DNA of 64,000 nt from Pseudooceanicola spongiae (GCF_014899185.1 NZ_CP045201.1:1658501-1722500), one strand, 5' to 3'. Numbered from the stretch's first letter, positions 26,544-36,086 are shown. The notes: a model not told the origin generated them from the letters alone. Translations and numbers: made by a program.

Positions 26544-27087
26544 GGAGTGCATAGGTCTGGCGACAATTTGCGCTAAAGTCTGGACAGATTTTTTTAGCCG
26601 AACGAAGTGCTTCGCCGCTCGGAAACCGAGCCGTGAAAAGGTCTGAGCTTTCTCGCACGTCCGATGTGGACAGAGCGAGATTATCTTCATCAATCGTAAT
26701 GGCTTGCTCTGTCGTGGTAGGCTTGTGAAACACGATGGGTACATGGCGCTCTGGAAGCGGTAGCACGGCAAGGGCATATTCGCGCAGATGATGGACCTAT
26801 TGGCTGGGGACATCCATTGAAGCCATATCGGGCGGGATGGCAACCGTCGCCAGGGACATCACGCTGCACCGGCGGAGGGCAGTTTCAGGCTGCGATCCTC
26901 ACAAACAGAACAGCCGCCGACTAAAGGAGCCTCGCCTGAGCGGCATCAACGCCTTTGAAGCCCCTCCAGTTCAGGTTGAATACGCCTGCCAGAAAGTTGT
27001 GGCACGTCTAAAGTGGCGCTCGCGTTATCTCGCGCCGCTTACGGTCTAGGGGGCTTTCCCAAACATCACTGGCGCGGAAAGGAGGGG
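26544..27087. other. Gene-poor interval between kdpE and the ABC transporter
   Basis: About 540 bases with lower GC and no protein I recognise. It contains a seven-T run at about 26590 next to a hairpin-capable sequence (agccgaacgaagtgcttcgcc), possibly a poor terminator region. Only short frames occur, for example 26837-27049 on the plus strand and 26500-26766 on the minus strand. Their translations are rich in Arg, Cys and Pro, as noise often is. The base composition differs from both neighbours, so it may be a worn insertion, but no terminal repeats or transposase motif are visible to me. Confidence 0.5.
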
Positions 27088-28071
27088 TCATGTGTCGGTG
27101 GTTTCTCCCGTACTTGTCGCTTCAGCGGCGAAACAGGCGACGCGCCTCTCATGAACCTGGGCGCGCCGTTCAGGGCGTTCGCGTTTGCAGCGATCAAACG
27201 CCAGCGGGCAGCGTGGGTGAAAGCTGCATCCAGAGGGCGGCGAGACCGGAGAAGGAACCTCTCCTCCCATCGGGGCACGGTCGCGTTTGGGCGCGTCAAG
27301 GTCGGGGATCGTGTCCAGCAGCAGCCGCGTGTAGGGGTGCAGCGGGCTGGCGAACAGGTCTGCCGTAGGCTGGATTTCGACGATCCTGCCAAGGTACATC
27401 ACCGCGATGACATCGGCCATGTGGCGCACGACGCTGAGGTCATGGGAGATGAAGAGATACGTCAGCCCCATGTCTTTCTGCAGCTTTTTCATCAGGTTGA
27501 GCACCTGCGCCTGTACCGAGACATCCAGCGCCGAGGTCGGCTCGTCACAAACCAGGAACTCCGGCTCGCCCGCCAGCGCCCGCGCGATCGAGATCCGCTG
27601 ACGCTGACCGCCGCTGAATTCATGGGGGAATTTCAGCCCGTCCGCCGCGGCAAGGCCGACGGTGCGCAACAGCTCATCGACACGGGCCGCGACCCTTTCC
27701 GCCGGGGTTTCAGGGCGTAGGGTGCGCAGCGGTTCGGCGATGATGCGCCCGACCCGCCAGCGCGGGTTCAGGCTGGCAAACGGGTCCTGAAAGATCATCT
27801 GCATGCGGTCCGGGTCGCCGTTGAAGCGGATCTTGCCACCCGAGGGCGGGTGCAGCCCGGTCACCAGCTTGGCAATAGTGGATTTGCCGCAGCCGGATTC
27901 GCCGACCAGCGCCAGGGTCTGGCCGCGCTGGATCACGAAGTCGACGCCATCGACGGCGCGCAGGGTGCGGCGCGGCTTGCCTTCGATCATGCGGTTCAGC
28001 CAGGGCGCGGAGACGTCGAAACGGCGCTCCAGCGCGTCGACTTCGAGGATGGCGTTGGGGCGGATATTCAT
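27088..28071 (-). CDS. Peptide-type ABC importer ATPase (DppF/OppF class)
   Basis: A 327-residue ATPase that, with its partner ATPase, powers uptake through the DppBC-type permease. Motifs are Walker A GESGCGKST, signature HEFSGGQRQRISIARAL, Walker B FLVCDEPTSALD, the H-loop LFISHDLSVV and the C-terminal oligopeptide-transporter extension with a cysteine cluster (GCSFHPRCPLAFDRCKRERP) that is common in this class. The start at 28071 overlaps the end of the other ATPase by 4 bases. In-frame extension to 28182 is rejected because it overlaps that gene further. It is the last gene of the operon. Confidence 0.94.
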   Translation of the reverse strand: MNIRPNAILEVDALERRFDVSAPWLNRMIEGKPRRTLRAVDGVDFVIQRGQTLALVGESGCGKSTIAKLVTGLHPPSGGKIRFNGDPDRMQMIFQDPFASLNPRWRVGRIIAEPLRTLRPETPAERVAARVDELLRTVGLAAADGLKFPHEFSGGQRQRISIARALAGEPEFLVCDEPTSALDVSVQAQVLNLMKKLQKDMGLTYLFISHDLSVVRHMADVIAVMYLGRIVEIQPTADLFASPLHPYTRLLLDTIPDLDAPKRDRAPMGGEVPSPVSPPSGCSFHPRCPLAFDRCKRERPERRAQVHERRVACFAAEATSTGETTDT

Positions 28072-29036
28072 GCGGTTGCTCCTTCCAGGGCCAGCCAGCA
28101 GGCGGCGCCGGCGCTGTCGATGCGCGGTTGATCGCGGCGGCATTTCGGCCCCGCGTGGGTGCAGCGCGGGTTGAAGGCGCACCCCTGCGGGATGGCATTC
28201 AGGCGCGGCATCGACCCGGGGATCATCTGCAATTCGGCGACATCCTTGCGCAAGCTGGGGATCGAGCCCATCAGCCCGACGGTATAGGGGTGCTGCGGGC
28301 GGCGCACGACGTCCTCGACCGCGCCCAGTTCCGCCAGACGCCCGGCGTACATCACGGCAACCCGGTCGGCGGTTTCGGCGATGACGCCCATGTCGTGGGT
28401 GACCAGCATGACCGCCGTGCCACGGTCGCGGCAGAGCCGTTTCAGCAGCGCGGTGATCTGCGCCTGAATGGAGACGTCGAGCGCGGTTGTGGGTTCATCC
28501 GCGACGATCAGCTCGGGTTCCGCACAGAGCGCGAGGGCGATGACGATACGCTGGCGCATCCCGCCGCTGAACTGGTGCGGGTAGTTGTCGATGCGTTCGT
28601 CGACGGCGGGGATGCCGACCTCGCGCATCAGATCCTTTGCGCGGGTGCGGGCCTGCGATTTCGTGAGGTCGGTGTGCAGCCGGATGGTTTCGACCAGCTG
28701 GTCGCCGACGCGGAACAGCGGGTTGAGCGACGTCAGTGGGTCCTGGAAGATCGCGCCGATGCGCCGGCCACGGATGGACTGCATGGCGCGGTCGTCCAGC
28801 GCGTCGATACGGTCGCCCGATAGATGGATGGAGCCGGAGGCGATGCGTCCCGGCGGCTCCAGCAGCCCCAGGATCGCCATGCCGGTCATCGACTTGCCCG
28901 CGCCGGATTCCCCAACGATGCCAAGGATTTCGCCGCGTTTGATCGTCAGAGAGATATCGTCGACGGCGGTCAGCGTGCCGTGGCGGGTGGGGAATTCGAC
29001 GCGCAGATTGCGCACGTCCAGAACGGTGTCGGTCAT
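28068..29036 (-). CDS. Peptide-type ABC importer ATPase (DppD/OppD class)
   Basis: A 322-residue ATPase with Walker [11 protein letters not shown], signature [17 protein letters not shown], Walker [14 protein letters not shown]-loop [10 protein letters not shown] and a C-terminal cysteine-containing extension ([20 protein letters not shown]). It pairs with the next gene as the two nucleotide-binding subunits of an oligopeptide-family importer. Its start overlaps the amidohydrolase stop by 4 bases, so import and hydrolysis genes are translated together. Confidence 0.94.
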   Translation of the reverse strand: MTDTVLDVRNLRVEFPTRHGTLTAVDDISLTIKRGEILGIVGESGAGKSMTGMAILGLLEPPGRIASGSIHLSGDRIDALDDRAMQSIRGRRIGAIFQDPLTSLNPLFRVGDQLVETIRLHTDLTKSQARTRAKDLMREVGIPAVDERIDNYPHQFSGGMRQRIVIALALCAEPELIVADEPTTALDVSIQAQITALLKRLCRDRGTAVMLVTHDMGVIAETADRVAVMYAGRLAELGAVEDVVRRPQHPYTVGLMGSIPSLRKDVAELQMIPGSMPRLNAIPQGCAFNPRCTHAGPKCRRDQPRIDSAGAACWLALEGATA

Positions 29037-30463
29037 GCGGGGCTCCGGGGGTAGCTGGGGCGGAAAATGTCGGTGACGGGGGGGTGATTGGCGGTGCGTT
29101 CGGGGTATTTCGCGATCAGCCCGTCGAACTGGGATTGCGCGCGGGTGGCGTCGGCGGCTTCGTCAACGCCGGGGATCTGGCCGTCGGTCATGACGCGGCG
29201 CCCGTCGATCCAGACGTCGCGCACGTCGCGGCTGCTGGCCGAGGTCATCAGGGTCTGCACGGGGTCCGGGGTTTGCAGGGTTTGGGACAGGTCGATGACG
29301 GTGATGTCGGCGCGGGCGCCGGACATCAGGCGGCCAAGATCGGGGCGGTTCAGCGCCTGCGCGCCGCCGAGCGTTGCGGCATCGAACAGCGCCTCGGATC
29401 GGATCGTGTCGCCTGCGGCGCGGGCCATCATCAGGCCGATCTGCATGTTCAGGATCATGTCGGCGGGATGGGTATCGGTGCCGAGGCCGATGTTGATGCC
29501 GCGCGCGCGGACCTTGGCAAAGCTGTTCAGCGCGCTGCCGTGGCGGGCGGAAACCAGCGGGCAATGGACCAGCGTGGCCCCTGCCCCTGCGATCAGGTCG
29601 AAGTCCCGCGCGGCTGCGTGGGTGCCGTGGGGCAGCAGCCAGTTCTGATGAAGCGCGCCGATCTTGGCGAGCCACTCGATGGGGGTACAGCCGTGCTGCT
29701 CCTGCACCAGCCGCAGCTCGGTCGGGGATTGGCAGCAGTGCTGGCGGACCGGTGCCCCCATCTCCGAAGCCATCGCAGCGGTGCGTTGCAGCAGGGGTTC
29801 GGTGCAGGTCTCGATCCGGTCGGGGGCGAACATGGCGCGGATGCGGCCCTGCGCGGTGCCGTCGATGCGGGCGGCGAAGGCGGCGGCGTCTTCCAGCCCG
29901 GCGAGGCCACGGGGTTCGTCGTAGATCGCGCGGATATTCCCCGACGTATCCGTGACTTGCCCGCCGGTTCGGTAGGCGGGGCCGAGGTAGACGCGCAGGC
30001 CAAGCGCCTCGGCGGCGGCTGCGGCGGCGTCGAATTCGGCGACCGTTTCACCCCATTCGCGGTAGAACAAGGACGCAATCGGCAGCGCCGTTGTGATGCC
30101 ATTGCGGATCAGCTGCGCGAAGGCGTAGCGCTTTTGAAAGGCCAGTTCTTCGGGCGCATACATCTCATACGGGCCGCGGGCGACGTAGGTTTCGGGCCAG
30201 ACGCGGCCTTTTTGCCAGGCGGGGGCGTTGTCGAACCCAAGGATCGTGGTGTCGAGGTCCGAGAGCGCGTCGAGGTCGATGAAACCGGGGGAAATCACTG
30301 CCTGACCGTAGTCGATGCGCTGCGCGACCTCGCCGTCAAAGCCACGGCCGACATGCAGGATCGCGCCCCCTTCGATCACCACCACGCCGTTTTCGTGCAC
30401 GACGTGGTTACCATTGGCGTGGCCGATCACCCAGCGGGCGGACAGAAGGGTGCGCGGGGCCAT
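29033..30463 (-). CDS. TRZ/ATZ-type amidohydrolase (chlorohydrolase-like) without the usual HxH
   Basis: A 476-residue member of the amidohydrolase superfamily related to guanine deaminase/atrazine chlorohydrolase. The start at ATG 30463 is one base into the upstream stop (TGATG). The extension to 30655 overlaps that gene. The beta-barrel entry motif, normally PGFxxxHxH, reads PGFIDLDALSDLD, so both first-strand histidines are missing. Later motifs remain: GAPVRQHCCQSPTEL, NWLLPHGTHAA and the catalytic-strand LGTDTHPADMILNM. Either this branch uses different metal ligands or activity is altered. The substrate is probably the compound taken up by the surrounding importer. Confidence 0.82.
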   Translation of the reverse strand: MAPRTLLSARWVIGHANGNHVVHENGVVVIEGGAILHVGRGFDGEVAQRIDYGQAVISPGFIDLDALSDLDTTILGFDNAPAWQKGRVWPETYVARGPYEMYAPEELAFQKRYAFAQLIRNGITTALPIASLFYREWGETVAEFDAAAAAAEALGLRVYLGPAYRTGGQVTDTSGNIRAIYDEPRGLAGLEDAAAFAARIDGTAQGRIRAMFAPDRIETCTEPLLQRTAAMASEMGAPVRQHCCQSPTELRLVQEQHGCTPIEWLAKIGALHQNWLLPHGTHAAARDFDLIAGAGATLVHCPLVSARHGSALNSFAKVRARGINIGLGTDTHPADMILNMQIGLMMARAAGDTIRSEALFDAATLGGAQALNRPDLGRLMSGARADITVIDLSQTLQTPDPVQTLMTSASSRDVRDVWIDGRRVMTDGQIPGVDEAADATRAQSQFDGLIAKYPERTANHPPVTDIFRPSYPRSPA

Positions 30464-31644
30464 CAGGGTGCCTCGATCACGCAGGTGCCGTCGCGGGCGG
30501 TGACCTGGCCGCCCTTCAGCACCAGTTTGCGCGGCGCGTGGGTGGCGACGGCTTCGGCCAGGGTCTCGCCCTCGACCAGAACGCAGTCGGCGTGGCAGCC
30601 GATGTCGAGGCCGTAGCCTTCGGTTTCCATGATCGCCGCGCCGCCATAGGTGCAAATGTCGAGCGCCAGTTCCACCTCATCATCGCGGCGCAGGTTGTTG
30701 CGCAACCCGATGAACATGGCGCGTTCCAGCATGTCGGAATTGCCATAGGGCCCCCATGTGTCGCGGATGCCGTCGCAGCCCGCGCCGGTCAGGATGCCGT
30801 AAGCCGCCAGTTCCTTGACCGCGGGCACGGGGGCAGAGGCAGGCGCGGTGGTCAGGATATGGATGCGGTTTTCCGCCAGTTTTTCATGCAGGCCAGCGAC
30901 ATAGGCGCGATCCACGGCGCCAAGACAGAAGGCGTGGCTGATCGAGACCTTGCCCTGCATGCCCAAAGCGATGGTGCGATCCAAGATCTCCTCCATCGAG
31001 AACCAGCCGAGCGCGTCGCGTTCGTGCAGGTGGATGTCCAGCGGCTTGCCGTGCTTTTCCGCCAGCCCAAAGATCGCGTCGAGGTGGCCTTTGGGGTCAT
31101 GCTCCATCCCGCAGGGATCGATGCCGCCGACCAGTTCGGCGCCCATCGACAGCGCTTCGTCCATCAGCGCGACAGTGCCGGGGCGGGTCATCATGCCGGA
31201 CTGCGGAAAGGCGACGATTTCGATGTCGATCATACCGGCGAGTTTTTCGCGTGTGGCCATGACGCCCTCGATCCCCGCCAGCCCGTGGTGGGTGTCGACG
31301 TCGACGTGGCTGCGGATCTGGGTGCAGCCCTTGGAGATGGCGAGGATCGCGTGGCGTTCGCTTTGCACCTGCGGATCAAGGCCCAGAGCGATCTTCACCT
31401 CACGCTCGTTGTTGATCTTGTCGATCAGACGTGGGCCGACCTCGTTGCGATACCACGGCAGGCCCAGCAGGGATTTGTCGAGGTGGGTATGCGCCTCGAC
31501 CAGACCGGGGATCAGGATGCGGCCGCCGCAGTCGATGACCTCGGCCCCCGGCGCGGCGGTGGCCGTAAAACGGCCATCGGTGATGTGCAGGTCGGTGGCG
31601 GTGGCGCCCATGGGACGGACGTTTTTCAGGGTTTTGGAGGTCAT
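30463..31644 (-). CDS. Cytosine-deaminase-like amidohydrolase
   Basis: A 393-residue metal-dependent deaminase/hydrolase similar to CodA. Metal and catalytic motifs are intact: LVEAHTHLDKSLLG, IRSHVDVDT, LDIHLHERDALG, VSISHAFCLG and the terminal aspartate region GAGCDGIRDTWGPYGNSDML, which parallels the CodA pattern. The start at 31644 lies just after the permease stop. CodA-family enzymes act on cytosine, isocytosine, creatinine or other ureido/amidine rings, so the substrate here cannot be fixed. Together with the second amidohydrolase it suggests stepwise ring hydrolysis. Confidence 0.9.
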   Translation of the reverse strand: MTSKTLKNVRPMGATATDLHITDGRFTATAAPGAEVIDCGGRILIPGLVEAHTHLDKSLLGLPWYRNEVGPRLIDKINNEREVKIALGLDPQVQSERHAILAISKGCTQIRSHVDVDTHHGLAGIEGVMATREKLAGMIDIEIVAFPQSGMMTRPGTVALMDEALSMGAELVGGIDPCGMEHDPKGHLDAIFGLAEKHGKPLDIHLHERDALGWFSMEEILDRTIALGMQGKVSISHAFCLGAVDRAYVAGLHEKLAENRIHILTTAPASAPVPAVKELAAYGILTGAGCDGIRDTWGPYGNSDMLERAMFIGLRNNLRRDDEVELALDICTYGGAAIMETEGYGLDIGCHADCVLVEGETLAEAVATHAPRKLVLKGGQVTARDGTCVIEAP

Positions 31645-31649
31645 TTCAT

Positions 31650-32599
31650 TCACCGTAGTTTCGGGTTCAGCGCATCGCGCAGCCAGTCGCCGATCATGTT
31701 GACCGACAGGACGATCAGGCACAGCTGGATCGAGGGGAAGACGACGATCCACCAGAGCCCGGAGAAGAGGTATTGATTGCCGATCCGGATCAGCGTGCCA
31801 AGGCTGGGCTGATCGGGCGGCATGCCGACGCCGAGGAAGGACAGCGTTGCCTCCGACAGGATCGCGAGGCCGAAGTTCAGCGTGGCCGCGACCATGATCG
31901 GCGTCAGGCAGTTCGGCAGGATGTGGTGCAGCATGATGCGCCAGGCCTTCACCCGGATCAGGCGCGCGGCCTGCACATATTCCTTCTTCGCCTCGACCAT
32001 CGCGGAGGCGCGCACGGTGCGGGCGTATTGCACCCAGGACGGCACCGCGATGGCGAAGATCAGGATCGGCGCGGCGAGGACATCCTTCAGCCCGCTCGGC
32101 AGCGACGCGGTCGCCATGGCGGTGATCAGGATCGCGATCAGGATGAAGGGCATCGAGAGCAGCACGTCGCCGATCCGCATGATCACGTTATCGACCCAGC
32201 CGCCGACATAGCCCGCGATAAGCCCCAGCGTCAGCCCGACGCTGAGCGCCAGCAGCACCGAAGCAAAGCCGATGATCAGCGAAATCCGCGAGCCATAGAG
32301 GATCGCCGAGAGAATATCGCGCCCCTGCGTATCGGTGCCGAGCAGATAGGGCCACTGGCCATCGGCATTCCAGATCGGCGGGATTTCGGAGTTCCACAGC
32401 TCCAGCGCCGCCAGATCATAGGGGTTCTGCGGCGTGATCAGCGGGGCGAACAGCGCGCTTAGCGCGATCAGCGCCAGCAGCACCGCGGCGAAGATGGCCG
32501 AAGGATGCGCCCGGAAGGAATACCACAGGTCACTGTCGCGCAGGCGTTTCAGGCGGCTGGGTTTGACGGGGATCAGGGGGTGGTCAGGACGGTTTCCAT
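31650..32599 (-). CDS. Peptide-type ABC permease (DppC/OppC class) with an apparent frameshift
   Basis: This is the second inner-membrane channel subunit. An uninterrupted frame begins only at GTG 32483 (277 residues, with the EAA loop KKEYVQAARLIRVKAWRIMLHHILP and C-terminal LSVNMIGDWLRDALNPKLR), but that start loses the family's N-terminal cytoplasmic segment. A proper start with cggagag lies at ATG 32599 and encodes METVLTTP, then a stop. The adjacent frame continues LIPVKPSRLKRLRDSDLWYS into the permease. One extra C in the five-C tract (five Gs at 32576-32580 on the plus strand) would restore a complete gene. This could be a real mutation or a homopolymer sequencing error. Confidence 0.85.
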
Positions 32600-32612
32600 A
32601 GGGCTCTCCGGG

Positions 32613-33605
32613 TCAGCCATTGGCGCCACCGGCGCGGGCAGCGTCATCGCGCAGGCGCGGATCGACCCAGGCGTAGGTGATGTCGACGAGGGTGTTCAGG
32701 GCGACGAAGATGAAGGACACCAGCATCAGGTAGGCGGCCATCACGGGGATATCGACGAAGGTCACCGCCTGGATGAACAGCAGCCCCATTCCGGGCCACT
32801 GAAAGACCGTCTCGGTCACCAGCGCGAAGGCGATCAGGTTGCCGATCTGCATCCCCGTCAGGGTGATCACCGGCATCAGGCAGTTGCGCAGGGCGTGGCG
32901 CCACTGAACGCGGTCGGTGGGAATGCCGCGCGCCCGGGCGAACTTGATGTAGTCGGCACGCAGCGTTTCCAGCATTTCCGCCCGCACCAGCCGCATCACC
33001 AGCGTGATCTGGAAGGTCGAGAGCGAGATGGCCGGCAGCACCAGCGCGCGCCGCCCCGAGGGCGTCAGCAGCCCCGTCGACCACCAGCCGATCTGCACCG
33101 TATCGCCGCGCCCGAAGGCGGGCAGCCAACCGAGCGAGACCGAAAAGGCGAGGATCAGCATGATCCCGACGACGAAGCTGGGCAGAGAGACTCCAACGAT
33201 GGAACCGAGTTGTAGCAGGTTCGCCAGTTTCGATTCGCGGTGCACTGCCGTGATCACCCCCAGCGGGATGCCGATGATCAGCGACAGGATGGTGGCCACC
33301 AGAACCAGCTCGAACGTGGCGGGAAAACGCTCTTTTATCAGCACCATCACGTCCTGTTGATTGCGGTAGGACATGCCGAAATCGCCCTGCACCGCATTGC
33401 CGACAAAGCGGGTGTACTGGGTGACAAAGCTGTCGTTCAGCCCGAGGCGTTCGCGCAGTTCGGCGCGGTCGGACTGGGTGGCCTGCTCATTCACCATCAT
33501 CTCGACCGGGTCGCCGAAGAAGCGGAAGATCAGGAAGGCGAGCAGGGCAACGGCAAGCATCACGAAGGCCGCATTGGCTGCGCGCTTGATGAGGAAGGCG
33601 ATCAT
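32613..33605 (-). CDS. Peptide-type ABC permease (DppB/OppB class)
   Basis: A 330-residue inner-membrane channel subunit with six predicted helices. The start is typical (MIAFLIKRAANAAFVMLAVALL), followed by the periplasmic segment with GDPVEMMVN and LGLNDSFVTQYTRFV, and the EAA loop TLRADYIKFARARGIPTDRV. The ending LVDITYAWVDPRLRD is diagnostic. It follows the binding protein by 54 bases and precedes the dppC-type gene by 13 bases. Confidence 0.96.
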   Translation of the reverse strand: MIAFLIKRAANAAFVMLAVALLAFLIFRFFGDPVEMMVNEQATQSDRAELRERLGLNDSFVTQYTRFVGNAVQGDFGMSYRNQQDVMVLIKERFPATFELVLVATILSLIIGIPLGVITAVHRESKLANLLQLGSIVGVSLPSFVVGIMLILAFSVSLGWLPAFGRGDTVQIGWWSTGLLTPSGRRALVLPAISLSTFQITLVMRLVRAEMLETLRADYIKFARARGIPTDRVQWRHALRNCLMPVITLTGMQIGNLIAFALVTETVFQWPGMGLLFIQAVTFVDIPVMAAYLMLVSFIFVALNTLVDITYAWVDPRLRDDAARAGGANG

Positions 33606-33659
33606 GGCAGGCTCCGTTCTGGAGGGTGGGCCGGGCCCGTTGCGGGACCCGGCAGCAGG

Positions 33660-35231
33660 TCAGTCGGCCATCTGGGCAAACCACAGGCGCGGTTTGTTGT
33701 CGGGGAACAGCGGCAGATCGGTGACGTTATTGGTCACGGCCCAGGCCATCGGCTGCTGGTGCAGCGGGATCATGATGACCTGATCCTTGACGACCTGCAG
33801 CGCCTTGGTTTCCAGTGCCAGGCGGGTGTCGACATCCATCTCGCTGCCCGCCGCATCGATCATCTGGTCAAGCTCGGGGAAGGACCAGCCGCCCCAGTTG
33901 AACACGCCGGAGTTGCCTTCCTTGGTGTGGAAGATCTGCAGCAGCGGCGAATAGGCGTCCAGCATCGGCAGGGTGGCCCAACCCAGCGTATAAAGGTCGG
34001 TCTTGCCATTGGTGCGCTTGGGCGTCTGCACCGCGCGCGGGCCGACGTCGAGCTTCGGTTTCAAGCCGATACGGCTCCACATCGAGGCAATCGCCTGACA
34101 GAACTGTTCTTCGTTCACCAGCCCGTCGGAGAGGCAATTGAACTCGAACTCCAGCCCCTCTGGGACACCGGCGTCGGTCAGCAGCTGTTTTGCGGCGTCG
34201 GGGTCAAAGCCGGGCAGAGCGTCGAGTTCGGGCGCATAGCCGGGGATTTCCGGCGCGACGGTGGCACCCGCGGTGCGGGATTTGCCGCGCATCACCTTCT
34301 GCTGGATCAGGTCCAGATTGATGGCCTTGTACAGCGCCTCGCGCACCTTCAGATCGGTGAAGGGGTTCGGCTGCCCGGTGGTCAGCGTGTCGCGGAAGGG
34401 AAAGCCGATCATGACGGTGCGCAGATCGACACCTTCCAGCACCTGAACGTTCGGCGCGGCGGCAAGGCGCGGCAGATCCTGCACGGGCGCGTCGTTGGTA
34501 AAGTTGATCTCATCCGACAGCAGCGCGGCAACGCGAGTGGCGGCCGAGGTCACCGGGGTCAGCTCGATCCGATCGATATTGTGCTGAGGGGTGTCCCACC
34601 AGGTCGGATTGACGACAAAAACGGTCTTGGCGTCGGGCTGGCGGCTTTCCACGATAAAGGGGCCCGTGCCGTTGGCGTTGTAGGTGGCATAACCCTCGGT
34701 GCCCGCGCCAATATCGGTCGGCTTCAGAGCGTCATGTGCGACCATCCATTCCTTGTCGAAAATGTGGATATTTGTCAGGTCGTTCAACAGCAGAGGATAG
34801 GTGCCGTTCAGAGTGATGTCGACGGTGTGGTCATCGACCACCGCTGAACTGACATAGGCCGGCAAGTTGCCTTTCAGCGGCGAGGCATCATCGCTGACGC
34901 GGGTCAGCGAGGCGACGACATCATCTGCGGTAAAAGGCGCGCCATCGTGAAAGGTCACGCCTTCGCGCAGGTGAAAGCGCCAGGTGATCCCGTCCGCAAG
35001 GATTTCCCAGCTCGTCGCCAGCGCGGGCTCGATCTTGAGGTCGCGGTCGTAGCGCACCAGCCCCTCGTAGACGTGGTTCAGCACGTTGATCGTGAAGCTG
35101 TCACCATAGGAATAGGGGTCAAGCGAGCCGATATCGCGGTTGGCGCCCCATTTCAGCACGTTTTCGGCCTGCGCGCCGCCGGCGAGGCCCACCAGTGCGG
35201 CCGTCGCAAGCAGAAGGTGTCGAAGTTGCAT
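33660..35231 (-). CDS. Peptide/nickel-type ABC solute-binding protein (SBP_bac_5)
   Basis: A 523-residue periplasmic binding protein that sets the substrate specificity of the importer. The signal peptide is MQLRHLLLATAALVGLAGGAQA, cut before ENVLKWG. Family marks are RDIGSLDPYSYGD, NHVYEGLVRYDRDL, WRFHLREGVTFHDGAPFTADDV and the ending region IPLHQQPMAWAV. Family members bind peptides, but many in this bacterial group bind small amines or heterocycles. The presence of two deaminase-like enzymes in the operon supports the latter. First gene of the operon, divergent from gntR. Confidence 0.95.
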   Translation of the reverse strand: MQLRHLLLATAALVGLAGGAQAENVLKWGANRDIGSLDPYSYGDSFTINVLNHVYEGLVRYDRDLKIEPALATSWEILADGITWRFHLREGVTFHDGAPFTADDVVASLTRVSDDASPLKGNLPAYVSSAVVDDHTVDITLNGTYPLLLNDLTNIHIFDKEWMVAHDALKPTDIGAGTEGYATYNANGTGPFIVESRQPDAKTVFVVNPTWWDTPQHNIDRIELTPVTSAATRVAALLSDEINFTNDAPVQDLPRLAAAPNVQVLEGVDLRTVMIGFPFRDTLTTGQPNPFTDLKVREALYKAINLDLIQQKVMRGKSRTAGATVAPEIPGYAPELDALPGFDPDAAKQLLTDAGVPEGLEFEFNCLSDGLVNEEQFCQAIASMWSRIGLKPKLDVGPRAVQTPKRTNGKTDLYTLGWATLPMLDAYSPLLQIFHTKEGNSGVFNWGGWSFPELDQMIDAAGSEMDVDTRLALETKALQVVKDQVIMIPLHQQPMAWAVTNNVTDLPLFPDNKPRLWFAQMAD

Positions 35232-35276
35232 GTAGTTGGTCCCTGTCTGTGAAGATTGTATTTCAGAATCGTCAAG

Positions 35277-35339
35277 ATTGGATACGATATCTAGGTGATG
35301 CCTAAGTGGATACCTTCAGGCAAGTAAATTGTATCCAAT
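35277..35339. promoter_or_regulatory. Candidate GntR operators between the divergent operons
   Basis: The 165-base gap between the binding-protein gene and the GntR gene holds an inverted pair: attggatac (35277-35285) and gtatccaat (35331-35339). Their centres are 54 bases apart, about five helical turns. A third half-like site (gtggatacc) lies between them. The region is AT-rich compared with its surroundings. GntR/FCD regulators often bind such short symmetric sites and commonly control divergent genes. Binding itself is inference. Confidence 0.55.
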
Positions 35340-35396
35340 TGACGAAAAAATTTGTATGCGATAGGAGAGATGCAGAATTGATGGGCATTGAGTGAC

Positions 35397-36086
35397 ATGA
35401 GTGAGAGCAAGAACACCCTGACCAACGCGGTGCATGATTTGCTGCGCAAAGCCATTATCGAGCAGGCTTTAAAGCCCGGAATGCGCCTGCCCGAAGACAC
35501 AGTGGGCGAGCAGTTCGGGGTGAGTCGGACCATCGTGCGCCATGCACTTGTGCGCCTTGAGAACGAGGGGCTTGTGATCACCCGCCGTAACCGTGGCGCC
35601 TTCGTCGCAGAACCTTCACGCGAGGAAGCGCAGCAAATTTTCGAGGTGCGCCGCTGCCTTGAGCATGAAGTGATCCGCATTTTGTGTGACCGGATGCCTG
35701 AAAGTGGATACGATCAGCTAAACGCGCACGTTCGTCTGGAACAGGGCGCCAAGGGCAAGGATGGTCCCGTCTCGATCCGGCTGGCGGGTGAATTCCATGT
35801 CCTGCTCGCGGCCTTGACCGGAAACGAAGTTCTGGCCCGCTATGTCAGCGAAGTCGTATTGCGTTGCTCTCTGATCATGTCGATGTATGCCCGCAGCCAT
35901 TCCAGTGACTGCGCGGTCGACGAGCATTCCCAGATCATCGAGGCAATCCGGGAAGGCGACAAGGATCGCGCGATGCATATCATGGGACATCATCTTGGCG
36001 CAGTCGCAGGGCGGGCCGAACTCTCACCGAAACCTGACAGTATCAGTGCGATCCTGTCTCATTATGGCAAGGAGCTGGCGCAGTGA
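35397..36086 (+). CDS. GntR-family regulator with FCD domain
   Basis: A 229-residue transcription factor. The N-terminal winged helix is clear (LRKAIIEQALKPGMRLPEDTVGEQFGVSRTIVRHALVRLENEGLV) and the C-terminal part is an all-helical FCD ligand domain with histidines in EFHVLLAAL and DEHSQIIEAI that could hold a metal or organic acid. ATG 35397 is preferred. A TTG at 35388 is a possible alternative. Its stop overlaps the flavin reductase start by 4 bases. It most likely senses the imported compound and represses the divergent importer operon. Confidence 0.92.
   Translation: MSESKNTLTNAVHDLLRKAIIEQALKPGMRLPEDTVGEQFGVSRTIVRHALVRLENEGLVITRRNRGAFVAEPSREEAQQIFEVRRCLEHEVIRILCDRMPESGYDQLNAHVRLEQGAKGKDGPVSIRLAGEFHVLLAALTGNEVLARYVSEVVLRCSLIMSMYARSHSSDCAVDEHSQIIEAIREGDKDRAMHIMGHHLGAVAGRAELSPKPDSISAILSHYGKELAQ

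Noticed and set aside
26560-26640. T-run after kdpE as a strong terminator
   Set aside because: The seven Ts are not preceded by a stable stem. The hairpin-like sequence lies after them, so it does not fit a standard terminator on the plus strand.
30538-31776. 412-codon open frame on the plus strand
   Set aside because: Antisense to the CodA-like gene. Gly/His/Gln-rich with no recognisable fold.
33240-34847. 535-codon open frame on the plus strand
   Set aside because: Antisense to the solute-binding protein and part of the dppB-type permease, both of which have clear domains.
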